From assembly GCA_900759455.1 (NCBI GenBank), contig CAAEVI010000102.1:1-9585 (forward strand): DNA of 9,585 nucleotides. The letters run 5' to 3'. How positions within the stretch are numbered: position 1 is the stretch's first letter; each line of letters opens with the position of its first letter. Under the pieces are notes generated by a model. The model did not search any database. It saw nothing but the letters and a program-made list of their open reading frames with translations, and was not told the origin of the DNA. The stretch is from Erysipelotrichaceae bacterium (GTDB lineage Bacteria > Bacillota_I > Bacilli_A > Erysipelotrichales > Erysipelotrichaceae). The translations under genes and the position numbers were made by a program. Shown one piece after another: positions 1-6,040 of the stretch.

Positions 1-22
1 CCTTTAAATTATCGTGTGGGTG
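1..22 (+). repeat. Left terminal inverted repeat of the ISL3 element
   Basis: It begins CCTTTAAATTATCGTG and is the exact reverse complement of 1511-1532. It carries the TTTAAATTATCGTG core seen again, inverted, near 1546-1560. It abuts the window edge, so it may be the inner part of a longer terminal repeat. Confidence 0.85.
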
Positions 23-30
23 ATGCGAAC

Positions 31-78
31 AAAAAGAGATGAATTCCGCTGCATTTGCAGTAGAACGCATCTCTTTTC
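31..78 (-). terminator. Intrinsic terminator after the ISL3 transposase
   Basis: AAAAGAGATG (32-41) pairs perfectly with CATCTCTTTT (68-77). The enclosed sequence holds a second small hairpin, CTGCA-TT-TGCAG (49-60). Read on the minus strand, the stem ends in a run of five T and lies about 10 nt after the restored transposase stop at 87-89. On the plus strand it also ends in TTTT, so it may act in both directions and insulate the element from outside transcription. Confidence 0.7.
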
Positions 79-86
79 TTATGGCC

Positions 87-1387
87 CTAATCATCTTTTA
101 AATCTTCTAAAGTCACAGGGTATGTATGCATAGATCGTTTGTTCAACGTGTACATTACCCTGTTTCTGAATCGTTTGAAATTTCCATATCCATTTGCAAT
201 TTTCAATATCTTCTTTATCATCCCGTTCTTTTTTCTATCGGTCCATTTGATAAGCGTTTTCCTCTATACACGATGAAAGAATGGATGATTTCTTCTTCCC
301 AATGATCGAACATCTCTGCAATCTTATATAGTTCTTCGCTCCTGGCCAAACGGAATTCCTGAATGATCTTATTAAGATCCTTTCTGGCTTTATCAAGATC
401 TGCATATGTTTTTTTATTGAATTGGAGATAGCGATGATACAGTTCGTATGCCCTGTTCAGCTCCGGATCGATCGAAAGCATCATCTCCAGTTTTCTCAGA
501 TCAGATATCTCATAATGAAAGTGATGGTTATATTCAACCTTTGTATATCGATCACCATGGATATCTTCAACAAACAACAGATCCCTGCGGTATTTCAACA
601 GATAGTATTCATTCGATCTTGGGTTCTCCTTGAACCTGCGCATGACCTTCTTTCGTATCCGGTCCACTGCATCCGAAATGTTCTTGATGACATGAAAAGA
701 ATCGACGGCAAGGATCGCTTTTGGAAAACAATAAGAAGCAATATCCCTATAAATATCATTCATATCGATGATCAGATAACGAACAAAGGATCGTTCCTGG
801 AGATCGATCGAACGAAAATAAGCAAGCATGGTATGCTTCGTACGATCTTTGAGAACATCGATGATGGCATGATTGTAGAAGTCGATCATGATGAGACAGT
901 ATTTCTTATCCCGTTTTCTGGAGAAATAGAACTCATCCATGCACAGAACATCCGGCAATGGATTTCTTGGGAGATCGACATAGGAATCAAAAATAGATTG
1001 GATCTTGGTAACAGAGAGATCATGCCTGCAGGCAACCTGAAGAAAAGGGACGTTATAACGTTTCAATTCATCCAGGATCGCCAAGATGGTGAAGTCGCTG
1101 ATATTGGAATCAGAAGAAGAGAAAGGATTATCTTCCATGATGGTATGCCGGCAATGAGGGCAGATGAAACGACGGTGGCGAAAGAGGATGATCGTATGGG
1201 AATGCTCATAGATATCATGAACGATCCGTTTCAAACGATATTCCTTTACCTTGGTTATGAAAGCATGACAGGAAGGACAGCGGATTCCATGATTGACGGT
1301 AGAAAGCTCAATGAAATGAATACCATGAGAGAAAAAATCACGATGAATGATGAAATCAGAATCTTTCAATTTAGAGAATAACATCAT
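87..1387 (-). CDS. ISL3-family transposase, frameshifted near the C-terminus
   Basis: DDE transposase that would cut and join the ends of the surrounding element. The uninterrupted frame runs from ATG at 1387 to TGA at 218-220 (389 aa). An N-terminal zinc-binding region has C37-x2-C40 and C76-x2-C79. The central catalytic domain has D151 (in CMDEFYF), an acidic cluster D208/D211 (IIDMND), and E385 in the family motif SNGPIE, so the likely DDE triad is complete. Directly after E385 a run of six A (229-234 on the plus strand as T6) breaks the frame. Shifting by -1 there gives 47 more residues ending at TAG 87-89, containing KKILKIANGYGNF and RFRNRVMY, the normal ISL3 C-terminal tail. The restored protein is about 433 aa, a usual length. 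Either one A was lost (pseudogene or read error) or the tail is reached by slippage. The ribosome site AAAGGAGG (1407-1414) is an unusually long 19 nt from the start; no alternative in-frame start exists because a stop lies at 1397-1399. Confidence 0.88.
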
Positions 1388-1439
1388 ATAATAGCACTAG
1401 GCAAAGCCTCCTTTCTTTTAGATGATTTAGACCAAACAA

Positions 1440-1468
1440 ATCATACAAAGAAAGGATTTTTTTGTATA
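1440..1468 (-). promoter_or_regulatory. Possible transposase promoter
   Basis: On the minus strand TATACA (1463-1468) and TATGAT (1440-1445) are separated by 17 bp, matching 4 of 6 and 5 of 6 consensus bases of the -35 and -10. It lies about 50 bp upstream of the transposase start, inside the element. The match is modest and the region is AT-rich, so chance is possible. Confidence 0.35.
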
Positions 1469-1475
1469 GAATTGA

Positions 1476-1562
1476 CCACCCACACGAAAAATGAAAGGCG
1501 TACCGGTTACCACCCACACGATAATTTAAAGGTGGGGGTCAAATCCACGATAATTTAAATTA
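1476..1562 (+). repeat. Three iterations of the IS end motif (CACGA-A/T-rich)
   Basis: CCACCCACACGA followed by an A/T-rich run and AAAGG occurs at 1476-1498 and 1510-1532. A shorter version, TCCACGATAATTTAAATT, follows at 1544-1561. The shared CACGA cores start at 1483, 1517 and 1546, which is 34 and 29 bp apart. The outermost copy contains the perfect palindrome TAATTTAAATTA (1551-1562). The innermost copy has no counterpart at the left end. These could be transposase binding sites in a subterminal array, or the outer copy could be the real element tip. The repetition is directly visible; the role is inference. Confidence 0.6.
1511..1532 (-). repeat. Right terminal inverted repeat of the ISL3 element
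   Basis: Perfect 22-bp inverted match to positions 1-22 (CACCCACACGATAATT...). It is the middle of three similar motifs on this side of the element, at 1476-1498, 1510-1532 and 1544-1562. Confidence 0.85.
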
Positions 1563-1664
1563 CCGAAAAAAAGAGAATCAGAGAATACAGTGAACAGATG
1601 TGTGATATTTGTATATGAAACGCAGAAGCTTGTGAATAAAAGTTACACCTTCGTGAATGCTTTT

Positions 1665-1673
1665 TGATATAAT
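1665..1673 (+). promoter_or_regulatory. Extended -10 promoter of the pullulanase gene
   Basis: TGATATAAT is a perfect extended -10 (TGnTATAAT) 31 bp before the pullulanase start. No good -35 hexamer is seen at 16-18 bp; TTACAC at 19 bp is weak, as often happens when the extended -10 is used. Transcription should start near 1680. The right end of the insertion sequence lies about 130 bp upstream, so the promoter itself is intact. Confidence 0.7.
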
Positions 1674-1704
1674 AACTATAGATTACTAGGAAGGAAGATC
1701 GTCT

Positions 1705-3831
1705 ATGCGAGGAAAAGATTATTTTGAAGCATATATAGATGGATACGACAAAGTTGTTGTCTATATGTCAAAGCAAAGTTATGAAGGGAAAAGTTCCCGT
1801 TTTTTCCTGAAGGACAGCAAAGACAGGATCATTGATCTTAAGATTTGCTCAGTAGAGGATAAGCAGAGCAATTATCGTAAATATAATCTGGAGATTGAAG
1901 GAGACCTGATCATCGGAGAAGAATACTATGTTTATCATGAACATGCCCGTAAGACGATAGCAGAGTATTCTTATATCGTAAAAACAGAACGCTTTGATGA
2001 GGAGTTTTATTATGAAGGGAATGATCTCGGCGCGATGTACAGCCGCCGCCATACCTGTTTTGCGCTTTGGGCACCGACCGCTTTTCGTATTGTGCTGGAA
2101 TTAAAACGCGGCAACGGCGTCTGCGAGGCATTTGAAATGAAGCGGGGCAGCCGCGGCGTCTGGCGTGTCTGCGTGCCGGGCAATCTGAAAGGGACTGCAT
2201 ACACGTATCATGTACGGGTAAACGGAGAATGGCGGGAAACGATTGATCCGTATGCGTTTTGCGGCGGTGCGAACAGCACTGTCAGCGCCATCTGTGATTT
2301 GGAAAGCATTCGTTTTAAACAATATCCTTTGCCGGCCATGAGAAGCGCATGCGATGCGGTGATATATGAGGCGAGCGTTCGCGATTTTACCAGTCAGCCC
2401 GGCATCGGGGTGGAGCATCCTAAGACATTTCGCGGATTTGTAGAAGAGAATGCCGTGACAGAAGCAATGCAGACCGGTTTCTCTTATCTGAAGTCACTGG
2501 GAATCACGCATGTACAGCTGATGCCTGTCTTTGACTTCGGTTCGGTAGATGAAACCTACCCGCAGATGTTTTACAACTGGGGGTATGATCCGGTCCACTA
2601 TCGATGCCTGGAGGGAATTTATTCTACCGATGTGCTTTCTTATGATGCAAGAATGCGAGAATTCGGCCAGCTTGTGGAAACCTGTCATAAGAACGGCATT
2701 CGAGTCAATCTGGATGTTGTATTCAATCATGTATATGATAAGGAAAGATTTGCATTTGAAAATATCATTCCCAATTACTTTTTCCTGATGAACGAGGAAG
2801 GCGATTTCTCCAATGGGTCATGGTGCGGAAATGATATCGATACAACACGCCGGATGAGCCGGAAGTATTTTGTCGACACCTGTGTGTGGATTACGCGGTT
2901 CTACCATATTGACGGACTGCGTCTGGATTTGATGGGGATCTTGAGCACAGAGCTGGTCAATGAAATATATTTGCGCTGCCGCAGCATCAACCCGGACTTT
3001 ATGGTTTACGGAGAAGGATGGGACATGCCTTCTTTTCTGCCGCAGAACTGTCGCGCCAGTATTCAGAATACCGGGAAGATGCCTTTTGTCGCACATTTTT
3101 CAGATCGTTTCCGCGATGTGATCAAGGGCAGTACCTCTGCTTATGAAATATCGAACAAAGGCTTCTGCACGGGAGCGGAATATTTGCTGGACGTGGTGAA
3201 AAATGTCTTGTGCGCCAGCTGTGTCGATTTCGGCGCCGGACAGATGTTTGCCAATCCGCGCAATGTCATCAATTACGTGGAATGCCATGACAATCACACG
3301 CTTTGGGATAAAATGCGCGAATGCTGCCGCGGTGAGGAACGCTGGATACGAAAGCGCCGTCAGGAAATGATGAATGCAATGGTGCTGCTGGCACAGGGAA
3401 TTCCGTTTCTGCACAGCGGACAGGAATTTGCAAGGACCAAGCACGGAGCAGGCAATACCTATAATCAGGGAGATGCAGTCAATCAGATCAACTATCAGCG
3501 GCGTAATGATTACAGAGAAATGCAGGAACATACGAAGCTGCTGATCCGGCTGCGAAAGGAACATCCTTGTTTCCGTTACAGCATTACCGAATCACTGTAT
3601 CAGAATGTGGCTTTCGAGGAAATCAACGGAAAAGCGCTCATATATAAAGCAAAGGATGAGAAGGAAGAATTGTGGAGCTTCTTTAATCCGAGCCCGGAAA
3701 CTTTGTATTACCACCTGCCTCAGACTTCTGACATTCTATATTACAATGGGGCTTCTACGCTGCGTTCCCAGATCGATCTGGAAATTCAGCCTTATTCGAC
3801 AGTGATTTGCCGTCTTCTTGAAGAAGAATGA
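1705..3831 (+). CDS. pulA: Type I pullulanase (GH13 debranching enzyme)
   Basis: Hydrolyses alpha-1,6 branch points of pullulan, glycogen or starch-derived limit dextrins. The 708-aa protein has no signal peptide or membrane segment, so it acts in the cytoplasm on stored or imported glucans. Residues about 105-190 resemble a CBM48 module (FALWAPTA, then YTYHV and DPYA). The type I signature YNWGYDP is at 290-296. The GH13 regions follow in order: DVVFNH (337-342); GLRLDL with nucleophile D408; YGEGWD with acid/base E437; VECHDNH with transition-state Asp D529. All three catalytic residues are present and the length is normal for a cytoplasmic type I enzyme. The start is set by AGGAAGGA (1688-1695), 9 nt before ATG. 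It is a single-gene unit with its own promoter and terminator, not part of a visible glycogen operon. The family call is firm; the natural substrate is inferred. Confidence 0.95.
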   Translation: MRGKDYFEAYIDGYDKVVVYMSKQSYEGKSSRFFLKDSKDRIIDLKICSVEDKQSNYRKYNLEIEGDLIIGEEYYVYHEHARKTIAEYSYIVKTERFDEEFYYEGNDLGAMYSRRHTCFALWAPTAFRIVLELKRGNGVCEAFEMKRGSRGVWRVCVPGNLKGTAYTYHVRVNGEWRETIDPYAFCGGANSTVSAICDLESIRFKQYPLPAMRSACDAVIYEASVRDFTSQPGIGVEHPKTFRGFVEENAVTEAMQTGFSYLKSLGITHVQLMPVFDFGSVDETYPQMFYNWGYDPVHYRCLEGIYSTDVLSYDARMREFGQLVETCHKNGIRVNLDVVFNHVYDKERFAFENIIPNYFFLMNEEGDFSNGSWCGNDIDTTRRMSRKYFVDTCVWITRFYHIDGLRLDLMGILSTELVNEIYLRCRSINPDFMVYGEGWDMPSFLPQNCRASIQNTGKMPFVAHFSDRFRDVIKGSTSAYEISNKGFCTGAEYLLDVVKNVLCASCVDFGAGQMFANPRNVINYVECHDNHTLWDKMRECCRGEERWIRKRRQEMMNAMVLLAQGIPFLHSGQEFARTKHGAGNTYNQGDAVNQINYQRRNDYREMQEHTKLLIRLRKEHPCFRYSITESLYQNVAFEEINGKALIYKAKDEKEELWSFFNPSPETLYYHLPQTSDILYYNGASTLRSQIDLEIQPYSTVICRLLEEE

Positions 3832-3839
3832 AAAATGTA

Positions 3840-3878
3840 AAAAACATGCAGTGAAATGAAAAAACACCGCATGTTTTT
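3840..3878 (+). terminator. Intrinsic terminator after pulA
   Basis: AAAAACATGC (3840-3849) and GCATGTTTTT (3869-3878) form a perfect 10-bp stem around a 19-nt loop; GTG and CAC inside the loop can add three pairs. The 3' arm ends in five T followed by CTTTG. It begins 8 nt after the stop codon. The A-rich 5' side means it may also terminate weakly on the opposite strand. Confidence 0.75.
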
Positions 3879-3962
3879 CTTTGTAAAAATATTCAAAAAA
3901 AGATGATAATTAAAGCAATTTTAAAGGATTTTCAGGCAATGGCACCATTTTGACGGAAACGG

Positions 3963-3991
3963 TTGATTTTTGCTACAAAAGCGATTATAAT
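3963..3991 (+). promoter_or_regulatory. Promoter of the IMP dehydrogenase gene
   Basis: TTGATT (3963-3968), a 17-bp spacer, then a perfect TATAAT (3986-3991). Transcription should start near 3998, giving a leader of only about 25 nt and ruling out any translation start upstream of it. I see no T-box, PurR-type box or riboswitch in this short leader. The sequence from 3879 to 3962 holds nothing else I can recognise. Confidence 0.8.
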
Positions 3992-4023
3992 TGAAAAAAA
4001 TTCATATGAAGGAGTGTGAAAGC

Positions 4024-5538
4024 GTGGCATTTTATTTTACAGAACCATCACGTACGTTTAGCGAGTATTTATTAGTTCCGGGGTATTCTTCCAGTGAATG
4101 CACACCGGCCAATGTTTCATTGAAGACACCGGTTGTCAAGTTCCGCAAAGGGGAGGAAGAACCTGCTTTGAGCATGAACATCCCAATGGTATCCGCCATC
4201 ATGCAGTCCGTATCCGGAGAACGCATGGCATGTGCACTGGCACGTGAGGGAGGCATCTCTTTTATTTACGGATCACAGAGCGTAGAAAACGAGGCTGCAA
4301 TGGTACGCCGTGTAAAAGCTACAAAGGCGGGATTCGTGCGCAGCGATTCCAATCTTTCGATTCATGCGACCCTGGCGGATGTTTTAAATAAAAAAGAAGA
4401 AACAGGGCATTCCACAATGGCAGTAACGGATGACGGGACATCAGAAGGAAAGCTGCTGGGTATCTTGACAAGCCGCGATTACCGTGTGTCACGAATGGAT
4501 CTGAACACCAAGGTTACGGAGTTCATGACACCATACGAAAAACTGATCTGCGGGAAAGACGGCTGCTCATTAAAAGAAGCCAATGATCTGATCTGGGAAC
4601 ATAAGCTGAATCAGCTGCCGATCGTGGATGAAGAACAGCATTTGAAAGCATTTGTGTTCCGCAAGGATTACGATTCTCATAAAGAGCATCCGAATGAACT
4701 TCTTGACGAGGATAAACGTTATATCGTTGGTGCCGGCATCAATACACGTGATTATGAACAGCGAGTACCGGCGCTGGTAGAAGCCGGTGCGGATGTGCTG
4801 TGCATTGATTCCAGTGAGGGATTCAGTGAATGGCAGGCCCTGACATTGAAGTGGATCCGTGATCATTATGGTGACAGTGTCAAGGTCGGTGCCGGAAATG
4901 TCGTGGACGCAGAAGGTTTCCGTTTTCTGGCAGAGGCAGGTGCGGATTTCATCAAGATCGGTATCGGCGGCGGTTCCATCTGCATTACGCGCGAACAAAA
5001 AGGAATCGGACGTGGTCAGGCAACTGCGACAATCGAGGTGGCTCGTGCCCGTGATGAATATTTCAAAGAGACCGGCATTTACATTCCTATCTGTTCCGAC
5101 GGCGGCATCGTGCATGATTATCATATCACGCTGGCGCTTGCCATGGGTGCGGACTTCGTCATGCTGGGACGCTATTTCTCACGCTTTGAAGAATCTCCGA
5201 CAAAGAAAGTAACTGTCAATGGAAGTTATATGAAGGAATATTGGGGTGAGGGAAGTGCCCGTGCCCGAAACTGGCAGCGCTACGATATGGGCGGTTCCAG
5301 CAAGCTCTCTTTTGTGGAAGGCGTTGATTCCTATGTACCGTATGCCGGAATGCTGAAAGACAATGTCGATCTGACCCTCAGCAAAATCAAGCATACGATG
5401 TGCAACTGCGGTGCATTGACAATTGAAGAACTGCAGCAAAAAGCAAAAATTACACTGGTTTCATCTACAAGTATCGTAGAAGGCGGTGCTCATGACGTTG
5501 TCGTAAAAGACAATACGCTGGATGCACAGGTAAAATAG
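4024..5538 (+). CDS. guaB: IMP dehydrogenase, divergent CBS-containing type
   Basis: Oxidises IMP to XMP with NAD+, the committed step to guanine nucleotides, in the cytoplasm. From the GTG start the product is 504 aa. The TIM barrel is split by a CBS pair at roughly residues 100-220 (TLADVLNKKEE, LLGILTSRDYR, NQLPIVDEEQH). The catalytic Cys is C320 in GGGSICITRE, where classical enzymes read GPGSICTTR. D262 (CIDSSEG) is the usual NAD contact and D359 (SDGGI) the IMP ribose/phosphate region. The mobile flap Arg-Tyr pair is R419-Y420 in NWQRYD. GTG at 4024 is preferred because AAGGAG (4009-4014) lies 9 nt before it and the promoter -10 overlaps the upstream in-frame TTG at 3991. The flap region WGEGSARARNWQRYD and the C-terminus (CNCGALTIEELQ) differ from the common 485-490 aa bacterial GuaB, marking a separate subgroup. 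GMP reductase is less likely given the CBS pair and the flap Arg-Tyr. Confidence 0.9.
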   Translation: MAFYFTEPSRTFSEYLLVPGYSSSECTPANVSLKTPVVKFRKGEEEPALSMNIPMVSAIMQSVSGERMACALAREGGISFIYGSQSVENEAAMVRRVKATKAGFVRSDSNLSIHATLADVLNKKEETGHSTMAVTDDGTSEGKLLGILTSRDYRVSRMDLNTKVTEFMTPYEKLICGKDGCSLKEANDLIWEHKLNQLPIVDEEQHLKAFVFRKDYDSHKEHPNELLDEDKRYIVGAGINTRDYEQRVPALVEAGADVLCIDSSEGFSEWQALTLKWIRDHYGDSVKVGAGNVVDAEGFRFLAEAGADFIKIGIGGGSICITREQKGIGRGQATATIEVARARDEYFKETGIYIPICSDGGIVHDYHITLALAMGADFVMLGRYFSRFEESPTKKVTVNGSYMKEYWGEGSARARNWQRYDMGGSSKLSFVEGVDSYVPYAGMLKDNVDLTLSKIKHTMCNCGALTIEELQQKAKITLVSSTSIVEGGAHDVVVKDNTLDAQVK

Positions 5539-5552
5539 AAACAGATCATAAG

Positions 5553-5582
5553 AAGCAGCCGCATAGCGGCTGTTTCCTTTTT
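5553..5582 (+). terminator. Intrinsic terminator after guaB
   Basis: CAGCCGC (5556-5562), loop ATA, GCGGCTG (5566-5572); the stem can extend by three weaker pairs (AAG/TTT including a G-U). It is followed by TTTCCTTTTT. It lies 14 nt after the guaB stop and separates guaB from the T-box transcription unit. Confidence 0.85.
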
Positions 5583-5627
5583 GAAAATAATTTCATACAA
5601 AAAACAGAAAATACTTTCAAAAAGTTA

Positions 5628-5656
5628 TTGACAATTTTCACAAATAGGAATAAAGT
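5628..5656 (+). promoter_or_regulatory. Promoter of the T-box/trpXYZ transcription unit
   Basis: A perfect TTGACA (5628-5633), a 17-bp spacer, and TAAAGT (5651-5656, 4 of 6 to TATAAT). Transcription should start near 5663, just before the first conserved T-box leader bases. The strong -35 and ordinary spacing suggest constitutive initiation, with control left to the T-box. Confidence 0.7.
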
Positions 5657-5662
5657 AAAATC

Positions 5663-5942
5663 AACCAATGACAGAGAGATAAAGCAGAGAGCGCACTCAA
5701 AGAGAGCGGATGATGGTGGAAAATCCGCAGAAAGCGGCTGTGCAAATGGACTCTGGAGGGCAAAAGGAAAGGGCATATGCCCGAGTATGTGCGACGGTTG
5801 TCCCCGATATCGGACTAGAGATTTGTCAGAATCTTGAAGAGCGGATCTTTTATAGAAAAGATCAAATCAGGTGGTACCGCAGAAATGCTGATCAAGCATC
5901 TGTCCTGAAGCCGAGTGCTTTTTGGGCGGATGCTTTTTTTAT
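5663..5942 (+). promoter_or_regulatory. T-box riboswitch leader, specifier UGG (tryptophan)
   Basis: Transcription-attenuating leader that senses uncharged tRNA. Stem I: lower helix CAGAG (5685-5689) with CTCTG (5751-5755); upper helix GCAC (5693-5696) with GTGC (5740-5743); distal helix GCGGAT (5706-5711) with ATCCGC (5723-5728), carrying the conserved GATGATGGTGGAAA distal loop. The 3' side of the specifier loop is AAATGGA, placing UGG (5747-5749) followed by one purine before the lower helix, as in known T-boxes. Stem II GGGCATATGCCC (5771-5782) and a IIA/B-like palindrome CCGATATCGG (5804-5813) follow. Stem III is GATCTTTT/AAAAGATC (5844-5863). The T-box proper is AGGTGGTACCGC (5869-5880) with the UGGN bulge TGGT (5872-5875). 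Antiterminator: TCAGG (5867-5871) with CCTGA (5904-5908). Everything from guaB's terminator to here is non-coding regulatory sequence. The element type is near certain; Trp specificity rests on specifier geometry plus the downstream genes. Confidence 0.95.
5894..5940 (+). terminator. Conditional terminator of the T-box leader
   Basis: AAGCATCTGTCC (5894-5905) pairs with GGGCGGATGCTT (5924-5935) over 12 positions (two G-U pairs), followed by T7 (5934-5940). Its 5' arm includes CC (5904-5905) of the CCTGA segment needed for the antiterminator, so the two folds exclude each other. Uncharged tRNA(Trp) binding to TGGT at 5872-5875 should favour read-through. Confidence 0.88.
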
Positions 5943-5959
5943 TGAAATGGGGTGATAGC

Positions 5960-6022
5960 GTGAAAAGGATCACGCGGGAATGGAAGATGCGAAAACGAGA
6001 TGAGGCAATAAAATACGATTAA
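5960..6022 (+). CDS. Possible 20-codon leader ORF upstream of trpX
   Basis: GTG at 5960 opens a 20-codon frame ending at TAA 6020-6022: a very basic peptide beginning MKRITREWKM, with one Trp codon (TGG, 5981-5983). A good ribosome site GGGGTGAT (5949-5956) sits 7 nt (from its GGGG core) before the GTG. The frame lies wholly between the T-box terminator and trpX; its stop is 2 nt before the trpX ribosome site AAAGGAG (6025-6031). A ribosome finishing here would cover or hand over to the trpX start, so translational coupling is possible. It is too short for composition to be informative and I recognise no family. It may be a chance frame; the ribosome site and placement are the only support. 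Confidence 0.4.
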   Translation: MKRITREWKMRKRDEAIKYD

Positions 6023-6040
6023 AAAAAGGAGAAACGAAAA

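Larger units (their letters stand above)
1..1532. mobile_element. ISL3-family insertion sequence, complete between inverted repeats
   Basis: The first 22 bases of the window recur as a perfect inverted copy at 1511-1532, and the single gene between them is an ISL3-type transposase on the minus strand. Element length (about 1.53 kb) and one-gene organisation fit the family. The transposase is followed by its own hairpin terminator just inside the left end. The true boundaries are uncertain: the window starts exactly on the repeat, and a related motif lies just outside the right repeat (about 1544-1562), so the element may extend to about 1563 and by the same amount beyond the left edge. ISL3 elements usually make 8-bp target duplications; these cannot be checked because the left flank is absent. 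The region looks more AT-rich than the genes to its right, consistent with recent acquisition. Confidence 0.88.

Noticed and set aside
422..1381. A 319-codon open frame on the plus strand across the transposase gene
   Set aside because: It is antisense to a clear ISL3 transposase with zinc-binding and DDE motifs; it has no good ribosome site and its translation shows no recognisable domain, so it is a shadow of the minus-strand gene.
1631..1649. TGTGAATAAAAGTTACACC as a possible CcpA (cre) site before pullulanase
   Set aside because: It lacks the central CG and the 14-bp spacing of cre sites; the symmetry is poor and likely chance in AT-rich sequence.
2010..3564. Several minus-strand frames of 64-154 codons within pullulanase
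   Set aside because: They mirror a gene with all GH13 catalytic regions intact, have no promoter or ribosome site context, and no recognisable content.
3991..4023. TTG at 3991 as start of the IMP dehydrogenase
   Set aside because: The TTG overlaps the perfect -10 TATAAT (3986-3991) and would precede the transcript start; AAGGAG at 4009-4014 serves GTG 4024.
5746..5748. AUG (Met) as the T-box specifier instead of UGG
   Set aside because: In T-boxes the codon is followed by one purine before the lower stem; that fits UGG-A-CTCTG, while AUG would leave two bases. The downstream genes are not methionine-related by sequence.
5628..5955. Short open frames of 69 and 81 codons across the T-box leader
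   Set aside because: They run through structured leader RNA and its terminator, one even starts within the promoter -35 region, and neither has protein-like features.
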